64,000 nt of DNA from contig NZ_CP136051.1 of NCBI RefSeq assembly GCF_032999765.1, positions 4,978,501-5,042,500 on the forward strand, read 5' to 3'. The DNA comes from Imperialibacter roseus (GTDB lineage Bacteria > Bacteroidota > Bacteroidia > Cytophagales > Cyclobacteriaceae). The notes below the pieces were generated by a model. That model did no database searches. It worked only from the letters and a program-made list of their open reading frames with translations, and was not told the origin of the DNA. The position numbers and the translations under genes are program-made. Below are positions 9,009-18,212 of this stretch, one piece after another. Within the stretch, counting starts at the first letter, position 1. Every line of letters begins with the position of its first letter.

Positions 9009-10147
9009 AGTTTCGTTTTATTGTGTTCTCCAAAATATAGTTTCATCAACTGCAAATTCATGCTCTCTATTGAAAACTTTGAGTTAACGTCTTTTCTAGC
9101 ATTCGATGCAAGCTTTTTTGCTTGCTTTGGGTTCGATAACAAAAAGTCGACTGCCTCCGCTATGGCTTTTTCATCTTTATAGTCCACCACAAAAGCATTT
9201 TCGCCATGCCTGACAAACTCGTTGGCAATGCCTGATATTGTCAAAACTGAAGGAATTTCAGCGGCCATTGCTTCGATATATATTTGCCCGAATGCCTCCT
9301 CCTTTTCCCCAGTAGGTACATGGACAAAAATATTGAAGCATTGGTACAACGCTTCAATATCTTCCTCAAACAAAACTTCCCTATAGGCGAAAGAAGGCAG
9401 CTTTGACAAGTGTTCCGTTATTACGGAAGCGTAGTCACCCCGAGCATTGCATAACACAAGCAGGGCGTCTGGATATTTTTGTAATGTTTTTTGAAAAGCC
9501 AAGATAACAAACTGAACTCCTTTCCACTCAGTGTATCTTGCTATGCATCCAACAACTGGTAATTTACTCTTGGGGATATTATGCTTCTCTCTAACAGACT
9601 CAACTCTTTCCTCGCAGACTAAATTAAAGGACGTGAGATCGAAACCATGGTGGACAATTTGAACTTTCGAGGAGTTCAGGCGCTCATCTCTTGTCAATAC
9701 ATCGGCAATTACCTGAGAGGGTGCCACGACATGTGTCGAAAGCCAATTGCATAATTTATCCCATTTAACTGCCCCAGGAAAGGACTGATGATGGATGATG
9801 GAATGATGCCGGGTGTGAATTCTGGTGGGAACTCCTGCTATCCAGCCTGCAAAAAGTCCTGTAAGGTTTGCTTCAAATAGATGCGTATGAATAATTCTAG
9901 GTCGCTTAACTAGTAGAATACCAAAAAGAGCTAGAAAAATATAAAGTAAAGAAAGCCTTCCTGACAGCGGGAGCCGAGTAACACCGAAGCCTCGCTTTTT
10001 GAGGTACGTTTCCAATGGGGTGACCTTGCTATTCAATAAAATAAACTCGATTTCAACTCCCAGGTTTCTAACGCCATCAGCAACCAACTCAAATTGCCTA
10101 GCTGAATTTACCCTCGAAACTATATATATTATTCGAAATCTCTTCAC
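9005..10147 (-). CDS. Glycosyltransferase family 4 protein
   Basis: 380 residues. The N-terminal GT-B half has RIIHTHLFEANLTGLFAGW and RIHTRHHS, and the C-terminal half has VGCIARYTEWKGVQ and EEAFGQIYIEAMAAEIPSV, the EX7E-type donor-binding region. It is a retaining GT4 of the cytoplasmic face that extends the repeat unit or linker of the exported polysaccharide. The start shares an ATGA overlap with the stop of the upstream GT2, and its own stop overlaps the FkbM start. The tail ends in a short basic stretch. Donor sugar unknown. Confidence 0.9.
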   Translation of the reverse strand: MKRFRIIYIVSRVNSARQFELVADGVRNLGVEIEFILLNSKVTPLETYLKKRGFGVTRLPLSGRLSLLYIFLALFGILLVKRPRIIHTHLFEANLTGLFAGWIAGVPTRIHTRHHSIIHHQSFPGAVKWDKLCNWLSTHVVAPSQVIADVLTRDERLNSSKVQIVHHGFDLTSFNLVCEERVESVREKHNIPKSKLPVVGCIARYTEWKGVQFVILAFQKTLQKYPDALLVLCNARGDYASVITEHLSKLPSFAYREVLFEEDIEALYQCFNIFVHVPTGEKEEAFGQIYIEAMAAEIPSVLTISGIANEFVRHGENAFVVDYKDEKAIAEAVDFLLSNPKQAKKLASNARKDVNSKFSIESMNLQLMKLYFGEHNKTKL

Positions 10148-11070
10148 AGCTGGTTCTCTGGATAATACACTACGTTTGATGTTGTTACCAAGTCAAAAAA
10201 CTTATGTCTAACCGCAGCAGGCATGACCTTCATAAAGCATTCTTTTTCGGCAGTTCTTAAGAAACACGGCCACCCAAAAATTTGATACACTGTTGCTTTA
10301 AAAAAGCTCAAAGATTCAAGAGCATCATCATCACCATTCGGGTAGACAACGTCCTTTCCTACCCCAAAAACTTCAGATAGGGATAAATGCGCACGCTGAT
10401 ACTGACGCAACCTCTTAATGTAGTTTCTGATTGACAATTCGTCATTATGGAAAGCTACCGCATGAGAAAGAAAGAATATGGCTATTCCATTTTGATCAGC
10501 CCGAATAGCCATTTCCTGATCTTCTGCATCTGTAAGCGCCTCATTAAATCCACCAAGTCTTTGAAAAAGGGTTTGAGGAACTGAAAAATTTGCGGCCGTA
10601 AAAAAAGGCTGAACACTATTCACAGCACCTTGTAGCCCAAGCAGAGGTTGCTCCCATTTTTCTGAAATATGGCACCGGTATTGATGAAAAATAGAGTCGC
10701 CTTTTTGCCTAAACAAAATTTGCCTGCCACCAGCTATTGACATGGCAACTGAGCTTTGATGATGTAGGTGCGACGCAATACACGCTGGATCCAATTTCAT
10801 GTCATCGTCAAAAAATATAAGGATATCCCCTTTGGCATTATTGGCTCCAGAATTTCTCGCCCCTGCCCGACCCTTATTTGGCTGTTCAATAATTTTTATC
10901 TCCTTCAAACAAGTCTGTCTGCTGCTCAGAAACCTTATGGTATCATCGGTCGATCCATCAACTACAACTACGGTTTCGAAGTCTTGTATACTCTGACTTT
11001 CAAGAGACGAAAGAATAGTCTCCAACTTGTGGCAACCGTTGTACGTCGGGACAATAACTGAAGTAGTCAT
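10144..11070 (-). CDS. Glycosyltransferase family 2 protein
   Basis: 308 residues. The GT-A fold begins with SVIVPTYNGCHKLE at 4-17, followed by VVDGSTDDT, then GRAGARNSGA near 68-76, and the metal-binding FFDDDMKLD with Asp88-90. The central GGFNEALTDAEDQEMAIRA matches the acceptor-binding part of inverting GT2 enzymes. No transmembrane segment is seen, so it probably acts as a peripheral enzyme at the inner membrane. Its start overlaps the stop of the next upstream GT2 by four bases (ATGA), which supports translational coupling. Confidence 0.9.
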   Translation of the reverse strand: MTTSVIVPTYNGCHKLETILSSLESQSIQDFETVVVVDGSTDDTIRFLSSRQTCLKEIKIIEQPNKGRAGARNSGANNAKGDILIFFDDDMKLDPACIASHLHHQSSVAMSIAGGRQILFRQKGDSIFHQYRCHISEKWEQPLLGLQGAVNSVQPFFTAANFSVPQTLFQRLGGFNEALTDAEDQEMAIRADQNGIAIFFLSHAVAFHNDELSIRNYIKRLRQYQRAHLSLSEVFGVGKDVVYPNGDDDALESLSFFKATVYQIFGWPCFLRTAEKECFMKVMPAAVRHKFFDLVTTSNVVYYPENQL

Positions 11071-12053
11071 GAAAATTTATGGTAGAATCTCCTTAAATAG
11101 GATGGCAAAAAATTGACCCTTACTTGTAATTTATGATGCAATCTTAAGTCCTCAGGGAATAAGTCTGATTGTTCCAAATTGCCGAGAAAAAGTTTTGCCT
11201 TCCTACTGTCATTGCGGTGATAATAAAAGTATTCGGCCAAAAAAAGCATTGCATAACTGACTGCAGCTCTCAGTTGCTCCTTCTGAACATCAGTAAAGCA
11301 ATAAGAAATGACAGGTTGATCTATTTCAAACATCTGATGAATATTTGGGTAGGCGCAAGCTACACCCAGAGAGCTAGTTATGCGAATCAACTCTTGCTCG
11401 AAACCAGCTTGCTGACTCATCGTTTTCGAAAGTGAGTGTTGCCTGAAGTTGACCAAAACATCAGGAACAGTTACAGTATGGCCAAGCCCAAAGTTGACCA
11501 AATACCGAATCCACCATTCTTTATCCATTAAAAAGTGTAGACTCTCATTCAAAACACCAATCTTTCGGTAGGCTGAGAGTCTGAAAAAAGTTTCGGGTTG
11601 GTCAATTCTTGCCCACCCTACAGTTTTGGCTAGATTCTCTGGATAGACGTCAGTTCCTGTTGAAATTTTTATCGTTCTATCGGGGTGCTCAAAAATTCGA
11701 GAGCGCCCCAAAACAGCTTGTACACGGGGATCGCCAAAGTTCATAGCGATAATGTTTAGTGCATCAGGCGAGTAATAGTCATCAGAGTTAAGCCAATTAA
11801 AAACATCCCCTGTTGCCATACGCAGGCCCTTATTTATTGCATGACTTTGCCCCCTATCTTTTATGCTCTCCCAATAAGTCAGATGCCTCTCATACTTTTT
11901 TATAATTTCAACAGAACCATCGGTGCTACCACCGTCGATAATAAGATACTCGATGTTTGAATACTTCTGATCAAGAACTGAGCAGATCGTTTGCTCAAGA
12001 AATTGCGCTTGATTAAAGGAAGGCGTAACTATAGTGATTTTGGGTCGACTCAT
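11067..12053 (-). CDS. Glycosyltransferase family 2 protein
   Basis: 328 residues. ITIVTPSFNQAQFLEQTI at 6-23, IIDGGSTDGS near 38-47, RGQSHAINKG and the metal-binding LNSDD at about 88-92 are the classical GT2 blocks in order. This subgroup (GGSTDGS plus NWLNSDDYY) is frequent in polysaccharide clusters. The final 100 residues are divergent and rich in aromatic residues. The ATG overlaps the TAA of the GT8 gene by one base. The substrate cannot be inferred. Confidence 0.9.
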   Translation of the reverse strand: MSRPKITIVTPSFNQAQFLEQTICSVLDQKYSNIEYLIIDGGSTDGSVEIIKKYERHLTYWESIKDRGQSHAINKGLRMATGDVFNWLNSDDYYSPDALNIIAMNFGDPRVQAVLGRSRIFEHPDRTIKISTGTDVYPENLAKTVGWARIDQPETFFRLSAYRKIGVLNESLHFLMDKEWWIRYLVNFGLGHTVTVPDVLVNFRQHSLSKTMSQQAGFEQELIRITSSLGVACAYPNIHQMFEIDQPVISYCFTDVQKEQLRAAVSYAMLFLAEYFYYHRNDSRKAKLFLGNLEQSDLFPEDLRLHHKLQVRVNFLPSYLRRFYHKFS

Positions 12054-12889
12054 TACTTAATTAAATTTTTAAGGAAGGCTTTCGTCCGAAAAGTCAAACT
12101 CTCCTGCACGAACTTAATTGGAGGCAGACCGGCTTTCTTCCGGTAGCTATGATAAAGGCCTTTCATGGGGTGGTTGCAATAGTAATTCCAGGGTTTATGT
12201 TCACCAATAAAATGAATGATTCTACCTAAGGAATTTGCCTCTCTCAGACCTTCTCGCCAAATGAAATTCCACTCAGATTCCATTTCCTTCCACCTATCTC
12301 TTAAAACGAAGTTTAAAGCATCTTGATCCCAATATTTTATCTTTTCCGGATTATCGACAAGAAATTTATATGCCTTCTCTGCAATCGCTTCATTTCTCCA
12401 CCCCTCCAAATCAATCACGAGTACACCAGCATTAAAGTAGGGCTCATCTTCCCGTAACCCCAAATAGTTGTACAAGGTACCTTCCCCATCCTTGACCGCT
12501 GCAAGCAGATGGTCTCCTAACTCGAGTTCCCATATCCTTCTAACCTTGACTAACACCAAAATATCGCTGTCAAGATATAGAACACGACTTAAACCTTTTG
12601 GCAAGAGGTTCGGAACCATTAGTCTGAAATACGTTGCAATACTAATATGGCCAAAAACAGGTGCCTTTTTTAATACTTGATCATCAACCAGAATTAAGTG
12701 TAATCGATTGGAAAAACTAGTTACAATCCTATTAATAGGCGCTACTTCCTGGCTGCTAAGGCCAGAATGAAGTAAATAAATTTCAAATTCCTCGTCTTGG
12801 TTGTGATGAAATAGCGAGAAAAGCATCGTAGCCAGATGGAAAGTATAGGAGACATCTACTGCACAACAAATGGATATTTGGCTTTTCAT
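12053..12889 (-). CDS. Glycosyltransferase family 8 protein
   Basis: 278 residues. GT8 features are the N-terminal CCAVDVSYTFHLATM, the catalytic metal motif LYLDSDI with Asp107-Ser-Asp109, PYFNAGVLVIDL with the conserved NAG, YWDQDALN, and HFIGEHKPW, the C-terminal HxxGxxKPW signature. Family members such as LgtC and RfaJ are retaining glucosyl- or galactosyltransferases acting on lipopolysaccharide or glycoprotein acceptors. It overlaps the upstream methyltransferase stop by four bases. All signature residues are present, so it should be active. Confidence 0.92.
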   Translation of the reverse strand: MKSQISICCAVDVSYTFHLATMLFSLFHHNQDEEFEIYLLHSGLSSQEVAPINRIVTSFSNRLHLILVDDQVLKKAPVFGHISIATYFRLMVPNLLPKGLSRVLYLDSDILVLVKVRRIWELELGDHLLAAVKDGEGTLYNYLGLREDEPYFNAGVLVIDLEGWRNEAIAEKAYKFLVDNPEKIKYWDQDALNFVLRDRWKEMESEWNFIWREGLREANSLGRIIHFIGEHKPWNYYCNHPMKGLYHSYRKKAGLPPIKFVQESLTFRTKAFLKNLIK

Positions 12890-13593
12890 TTTTGAAGCAC
12901 TACAAAAACCGAATGAAAAAATGGAGACTGAAGCGATGAAATATTTTGAAGCCTACCCTGCACCAAATATCCTCTAACTTTTGAAAGGAAAAACCTAGTT
13001 AATTTAAAAACAAAAGCTCCAAAAACTCCAGCATTTTGTGTCCGTTCCATAAAGCTGACTTCAAGAAAGGTACCTAAAACATCCCACCCGGTCCCTAGCT
13101 TTTGCACATCAGAAACCCGAAGCGAATGCCGTTGAGCAAAATGTTCTAGTGCAAATGGTGTGGGCCTCCAATAGTCAAAGGGCTCTTCGTGCAAGAAGTA
13201 AAAGAAAGGGGTTGTTATTATCATGACTCCACCAGGCCGCAGTAATTTCTGAAAGTTTTCAAAAGCCTGTTCCCAGTTAGCTACATGTTCCAAAACCTCA
13301 GTGCACAAAATCACATCAAATTGATTGAGTGGAACCTCATCGGGAAGAGGCTTGTCTATAGCTGCCAGATAATCGACATTTCGACTTCTGTTTTGCGCAA
13401 CATCGAGGCTGTTGTAGACCATTCCTTTCTTTTCAATAAGCTGCCTAAACGGTTGTTCGCCGCATCCAGCATCCAACACCTGACGTCCATTGTCGACAGG
13501 TTCGAGAAATGAGAAAAATTCTTCAACTTTCAGGGAGACCAAAGGCTTGATGTATCTTTCCGGAGACTTTTGCATGGTTGATTCTTTGACCAT
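12886..13593 (-). CDS. Class I SAM-dependent methyltransferase
   Basis: 235 residues. The SAM motif QVLDAGCGEQPFRQLI is near residue 40, followed by FDVILCTEVLEHVANWEQAF and LLRPGGVMIITTPFF, the standard order of Methyltransf_11 proteins. The ATG at 13593 directly follows the stop of the Wzt gene; an internal ATG six codons on is an alternative start. Being placed directly after the transporter genes, it may modify the glycan end that the Wzt C-terminal domain recognises, but no residue proves this. Confidence 0.85.
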   Translation of the reverse strand: MVKESTMQKSPERYIKPLVSLKVEEFFSFLEPVDNGRQVLDAGCGEQPFRQLIEKKGMVYNSLDVAQNRSRNVDYLAAIDKPLPDEVPLNQFDVILCTEVLEHVANWEQAFENFQKLLRPGGVMIITTPFFYFLHEEPFDYWRPTPFALEHFAQRHSLRVSDVQKLGTGWDVLGTFLEVSFMERTQNAGVFGAFVFKLTRFFLSKVRGYLVQGRLQNISSLQSPFFHSVFVVLQK

Positions 13594-14844
13594 TTACTGC
13601 CTCACCTTAGGCATTTTTATTTCTATGGGCGATGACTCACCAACGAGCCAGTTCGCATCGTCCAGATATGTTGCATTGCCTTGCGCCCAAGGATACTCAT
13701 CATGAACGATGTTACTGATAGAAAACTCAAAGGAACAAATCCTATCAAGATTTTCGATTAATTTCAAGCCACTTCTATCGCTTAACCAAGTCGTAATCCA
13801 GTACTGGCCTTCAAAAAGTTTGGCCTTTGGAATAACACATTTGATTTTGACTTGCCCTTCACGTGCACCAAAATCATAGTCCGAAGCGTAAAGCCAATAA
13901 TATCCAACATTGACATTGTTGGCATTTACAATCTGGAATGAAAAGCAAGCACCCTTGATCGATTCATTGACAACAATATCAAATTCAATCGTAAGTTCAC
14001 TACCCCAACGATGACCAACCGTATCATTGTCGTTTACAACCAAGATTTCCCTCACGTACATTCCGCCAAATCCTGCTGTATTGAGGTACCTATTATTCGA
14101 ATCGTTGTTGGATTGAAGCAAATATTTACTAATCACACTTTTAGTGTCTGCCATGTAGTCAAGTCTTCCCTCAACCAGATAGGCACACGAGGACGTTAGC
14201 TTTTGCACCGCCTCCATGTTATGGCTGACAAATAGAACAGTTCTACCTTCTCCAGCCACCTGTTGCATCTTTCCGAGACACTTCTTCTGGAAGTCGAAGT
14301 CTCCCACTGCTAAAACCTCATCAATAATCAATATTTCCGGCTCCAGATGAGCGGCTACGGCAAAAGCGAGCCTAACCTTCATTCCACTGCTGTAGTGTTT
14401 GATAGGTGTGTCTATGAACTTACTGACACCACTAAACTCAACAATTTCATCGAATTTAGCTTTTACCTCTGTCCGCCTCATTCCAAGTATAGTGCCATTC
14501 AAGTAGATATTTTCCCTTCCCGAAAGCTCGGGATGAAATCCAGTCCCTACCTCCAACAATGACGACACCCTGCCAAATATTTTAATGCTGCCGCTGGTCG
14601 GGTAGGTAATTCTACTGAGTATCTTTAATAAAGTACTTTTTCCAGCACCATTTCTGCCAATGATGCCTACAGCCTCTCCTTCATTCACTTGAAAGCTTAA
14701 ATCCTTCAGCGCCCAAAACTCTGTGTCCTCTCTGGCACCGCTCCTCTTGAAAATATTTCTCAGGCTTTCCCCCATCGAACCAGCCTTTTGTTGCCCGAGT
14801 TCATATCTTTTGGAAACCGCCTCAACCTCTATAGCTCTGTTCAT
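13594..14844 (-). CDS. Polysaccharide ABC transporter ATP-binding protein (Wzt-like)
   Basis: 416 residues. The nucleotide-binding domain covers about residues 1-245, with Walker A GRNGAGKST at 63-71, the ABC signature HYSSGMKVRLAFAVA and Walker B ILIIDEVLAVGD, the pattern of the TagH/KpsT/Wzt group. The remaining 170 residues resemble the extra C-terminal carbohydrate-binding domain of Wzt proteins, which selects finished or capped chains for export. It pairs with the permease encoded six bases upstream. Together they push lipid-linked glycan across the inner membrane with ATP hydrolysis. No key residue is missing. Confidence 0.92.
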   Translation of the reverse strand: MNRAIEVEAVSKRYELGQQKAGSMGESLRNIFKRSGAREDTEFWALKDLSFQVNEGEAVGIIGRNGAGKSTLLKILSRITYPTSGSIKIFGRVSSLLEVGTGFHPELSGRENIYLNGTILGMRRTEVKAKFDEIVEFSGVSKFIDTPIKHYSSGMKVRLAFAVAAHLEPEILIIDEVLAVGDFDFQKKCLGKMQQVAGEGRTVLFVSHNMEAVQKLTSSCAYLVEGRLDYMADTKSVISKYLLQSNNDSNNRYLNTAGFGGMYVREILVVNDNDTVGHRWGSELTIEFDIVVNESIKGACFSFQIVNANNVNVGYYWLYASDYDFGAREGQVKIKCVIPKAKLFEGQYWITTWLSDRSGLKLIENLDRICSFEFSISNIVHDEYPWAQGNATYLDDANWLVGESSPIEIKMPKVRQ

Positions 14845-14850
14845 CTTTAA

Positions 14851-15675
14851 CTACACAATATCAGCTATGATTCTTTCTGTTCGGTGAAAATAGAGCACTC
14901 CTGTAACAAACAAGAACATCGTAACCCCAAAAGAGAAATAGCTATAATAGCTCAATTCACCCACTCCTATCAAACTCCACCTCATCCCCTCCACAATTCC
15001 CGCCATAGGGTTTAAATAATAATATGGCTGCCATATGTCCGGCACTATAGATGAGGGATAGGCAATAGGAGTAGCGTACAGCCCAATCTGCACCATAAAT
15101 GGAACTACATGCTGAAAATCTCGAAATCTTATTGTAAGTGCACTTAGCCAGATTCCCATTGCCAGCGAGCAAAAAAAGTTCAATAACATAAATATAAATA
15201 CAAAGCCCACATTGCTACTGAATGGCTGTTGATAGTATAACATCAAAACACCCAATAACACTAAGGCGACCACAAAGTCAATCAAACCAACTATTGCTTT
15301 GCTGAGCGGCAGGACAAGCCTGGGAAAATAAATCTTCTTTACCATTTCCTGTGCTCCAATAATGGAACCCCCGCTTTGTGCCATCACAAAAGCAAAATAA
15401 CTCCACGCACTCATGGCCGCCAATGCAAAAATCGGATAGGGCACCCCTCCTGTGTCAACATTAATTGCCTTTCCAAAAATTAACGTGAAAATAAATAGGG
15501 TCACAATTGGCTGAACAACCACCCATGCAAGTCCGAGAAATGTCTGCGCATATCTAACCCTGAGATCCTTGTAGGTCAGAACTAGGAAAAGATCTCTGTA
15601 ATCAAGCAACTCTCTAAAGTTTACCTTCCACCACGGTCGACTACTAACGATTAATGTGAGTTTTCTTTTATCCAT
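14851..15675 (-). CDS. Polysaccharide ABC transporter permease (Wzm-like)
   Basis: 274 residues with about six hydrophobic segments. The N-terminal amphipathic stretch LLDYRDLFLVLTYKDLRVRYAQT and GLAWVVVQPIV are hallmarks of the ABC2-type polysaccharide exporters (Wzm/KpsM/TagG), as is LNPMAGIVEGMRWSLIG near the end. It forms the membrane channel of the exporter with the Wzt-like ATPase encoded next. Its ATG overlaps the TAA of the preceding membrane-protein gene by one base. The presence of this pair indicates the ABC-dependent rather than the Wzx/Wzy pathway. Confidence 0.92.
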   Translation of the reverse strand: MDKRKLTLIVSSRPWWKVNFRELLDYRDLFLVLTYKDLRVRYAQTFLGLAWVVVQPIVTLFIFTLIFGKAINVDTGGVPYPIFALAAMSAWSYFAFVMAQSGGSIIGAQEMVKKIYFPRLVLPLSKAIVGLIDFVVALVLLGVLMLYYQQPFSSNVGFVFIFMLLNFFCSLAMGIWLSALTIRFRDFQHVVPFMVQIGLYATPIAYPSSIVPDIWQPYYYLNPMAGIVEGMRWSLIGVGELSYYSYFSFGVTMFLFVTGVLYFHRTERIIADIV

Positions 15676-16991
15676 TACCTCACAGCTCTTTTACGTTTGA
15701 AGTATATGACGAAAATACTGTATGCGAACAATGGCATAACTGGAATCCTGTATCTGGCCAATGATCCAAAATTAAAAGTTGACACACCTATTGCGAAGCA
15801 AAAAACCATTGTGAACACGAAAAAAAAAGAAATTAAGGGGTCTCTGAATATTTCACTGAAGAAAGAAATGACTCCTACTTTGAAAAAAGCGAAACTAAAA
15901 AAGCCAAATAAAACAAGGCTCTCGATAGCCGTCAGCAGCATTACAGGATTTCGAACTTCCCATATATAAGGACGAAAAAGAGACACCCAAACACCCGGAA
16001 CAAATTTCCTTACGAGGCCGGGAGGACTAAAGTCGTCGTCACCCAGGCTATACCCCGACCCTCCTTCCACTTGGCTTACATAGTAGAGCCACTCTGCTGA
16101 TACCCTGGCTGTTTCAATCATCGAATCTAGAGAATATTTTCTGTTGTCCTCGCCAAGCTTAAGTGCGGCAAAATACATACTGTAAAGCACGCCCACAATG
16201 AGAATTGGTGTCAAAAGTATCCTCATTACTGTACTTTTGACCGCCCGTGAAAAATAAAAAAAGTATATAAATAACACAGCGCCAGGAATAAGACTAAGCG
16301 CTATATAAATCTTGATATGGTAAAGCACATAAGTCGATCCTAACAAAATGATGAAATTAAGCAGTGTCACTCTTTTCCATTTCACAATCTCAAGCAGTGA
16401 ATAAATAAAAAAACCCAAGCTGGCAAACGTGAGTGTGTCCTTCAAAATTCCGGATCCCCAAAAAAAGACTGATGGGATGAAAAGCACCGCCAGCGCAGTC
16501 CATTTGCCTATCCATGGACTATATTTATCCAGTGCATAAAAAAGCGCCCAAGTGCCGGAAAAGCTGATAGCCGCAAAGCACAGAGAAATCGCATAATAGG
16601 AGTTAAGCGTAAAAATGGCCAGCAAACCCGCCACTCGTACAATACTGTAAGAAGGCAAATCACCAAAAAAGATAATCCTTGATGCATATTGAAAAGCGTC
16701 CGCCGGGTACTCAGCACCTGCAGTTATCAAGCTAATCGCTTTTGTCGGGGAATCGAGAAATGCCTCCCAAACTATTTTGGCACCCCAATTATAGTAATTC
16801 ATTGTATCCCCTCCCCCATAATAAAACTGATACACAAACCCCAAAGCTATCGCCCCAACAAACTTGACAGTCAAGCCGGGAATGAAATACTTGCGGGTGT
16901 CACTATTAGTCACTTTTGGCCTGATCCAGTAGGCAAGAGCATACAAGAGGAGGAGGTAAATAGGTGTGACAATAAGGTCTTGGAGGCCCAT
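15675..16991 (-). CDS. Polytopic membrane protein of unknown function, first gene of the polysaccharide operon
   Basis: 438 residues with about ten hydrophobic segments spread over the whole length. I do not recognise a family firmly. A periplasmic-looking loop with FYYGGGDTMNYYNWG follows the second segment, and WGSGILKDTLTF lies in the middle, which resembles multi-span glycan enzymes seen in Bacteroidota polysaccharide loci. It is the promoter-proximal gene and overlaps the Wzm gene by one base, so it is tied to glycan export or assembly. It could be a polyprenyl-sugar-dependent glycosyltransferase or a polymerase-like protein, but neither is shown. Confidence 0.75.
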   Translation of the reverse strand: MGLQDLIVTPIYLLLLYALAYWIRPKVTNSDTRKYFIPGLTVKFVGAIALGFVYQFYYGGGDTMNYYNWGAKIVWEAFLDSPTKAISLITAGAEYPADAFQYASRIIFFGDLPSYSIVRVAGLLAIFTLNSYYAISLCFAAISFSGTWALFYALDKYSPWIGKWTALAVLFIPSVFFWGSGILKDTLTFASLGFFIYSLLEIVKWKRVTLLNFIILLGSTYVLYHIKIYIALSLIPGAVLFIYFFYFSRAVKSTVMRILLTPILIVGVLYSMYFAALKLGEDNRKYSLDSMIETARVSAEWLYYVSQVEGGSGYSLGDDDFSPPGLVRKFVPGVWVSLFRPYIWEVRNPVMLLTAIESLVLFGFFSFAFFKVGVISFFSEIFRDPLISFFFVFTMVFCFAIGVSTFNFGSLARYRIPVMPLFAYSIFVIYFKRKRAVR

Positions 16992-17138
16992 AAAAGTTAA
17001 ATACAGGTCGCAAATTACTAATTATATCGGAACACCTGCGCTTCGTAGCCACCTGTTAAGGCAGCATTTCGACGAATAACTGTCAATTGGGGATAAGCAC
17101 AGTTTTATCATAAGCCAATCTTGCACTAATTTCACCGG

Positions 17139-18212
17139 GTGAAAATTCTTTTCCTCTTTCCCTATCCTCTAGAGCAAGCACCGTCGCAGCGCTTTCGGTT
17201 CGAACAGTACTTTGCAGCATTGCTTAAGGCGGGTCATTCTATCGACAGCCAGTCGTTTTGGGGGGAATACTACTGGAAGGTGCTCTACAAAAAGGGCAAT
17301 GCTCTGCAAAAAGTGTGGGGGCTAGTCAATGGATTCGGTCGACGCTTCAAGGTACTTAGTCGGCTGCCATCCGCCGATTTCGTTTTTATCCACAGGGAGC
17401 TAACGCCGCTAGGGCCTCCCATTTTTGAATGGCTGATAATTAAGGTTTTCAGGAAGAAGGTCATTCTTGACTTCGATGATGCCATTTGGCTGCCCAATAC
17501 TAGCGAAAGCAACAAAATAGCTGCCTGGCTAAAATGGCATTCAAAAACAGAAAGCGTCTGCCGATGGGCATGGAAAGTTTCTGCGGGCAACTCTTACCTG
17601 ACCAACTATGCGAAGCAGTTCAATGACAACGTTGTGATCAACCCTACTACCATCGACACGGAGCATCACCACCGAATCAATAAAAAAACAAAGCACACCA
17701 ACGACCCCATCCTTATCGGCTGGACGGGCAGCCACTCCACTCTCCCCTACCTCGATATGCTTTGGCCAGTGCTTGAGCAACTTTCCAAAGATGAAAATTT
17801 TTCCTTTCGGGTAATCTCCAACCAGCCACCTTTGGTAAACTACTCGTGGCTGGAGTTTATAGCCTGGAACAAAGAAACAGAAATAGATGATCTGGCAGCC
17901 ATCGATATTGGCGTGATGCCTCTCACAGACGACAAATGGAGCAAAGGCAAGTGCGGCTTCAAAGCTTTGCAATACATGGCATTAGAGATCTCCACCGTCG
18001 CTTCGCCTGTAGGCGTGAATACGGATATCATAAAGGACGGCATCAATGGGCTGATGGCTACCAATACAGAAGAATGGGTGTTTGCACTAAAAAAACTGAT
18101 CAAAAGCACCGCACTAAGAACTCAACTGAGTGAGGAAGGGCGACGAACGGTCGAAAACACCTACTCGGTAAAGGCAAACACTAGAAATTTTCTTGAACTA
18201 TTCGGCAAATAG
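17139..18212 (+). CDS. Glycosyltransferase family 4 protein (GTG start)
   Basis: 357 residues starting at GTG 17139 (KILFLFPYPLEQAPSQRFR); no in-frame ATG precedes it. The middle carries VILDFDDAIWLP, and the C-terminal half has IGWTGSHSTLPYL, IGVMPLTDDKWSKGKCGFK and the following QYMALEISTVASPVG, typical of a GT4/GT-B donor domain. It is transcribed away from the polysaccharide operon, with 147 bases between them that probably hold both promoters, and it likely contributes to the same glycan. The final 15 bases overlap the convergent Uma2 gene. Confidence 0.88.
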   Translation: MKILFLFPYPLEQAPSQRFRFEQYFAALLKAGHSIDSQSFWGEYYWKVLYKKGNALQKVWGLVNGFGRRFKVLSRLPSADFVFIHRELTPLGPPIFEWLIIKVFRKKVILDFDDAIWLPNTSESNKIAAWLKWHSKTESVCRWAWKVSAGNSYLTNYAKQFNDNVVINPTTIDTEHHHRINKKTKHTNDPILIGWTGSHSTLPYLDMLWPVLEQLSKDENFSFRVISNQPPLVNYSWLEFIAWNKETEIDDLAAIDIGVMPLTDDKWSKGKCGFKALQYMALEISTVASPVGVNTDIIKDGINGLMATNTEEWVFALKKLIKSTALRTQLSEEGRRTVENTYSVKANTRNFLELFGK

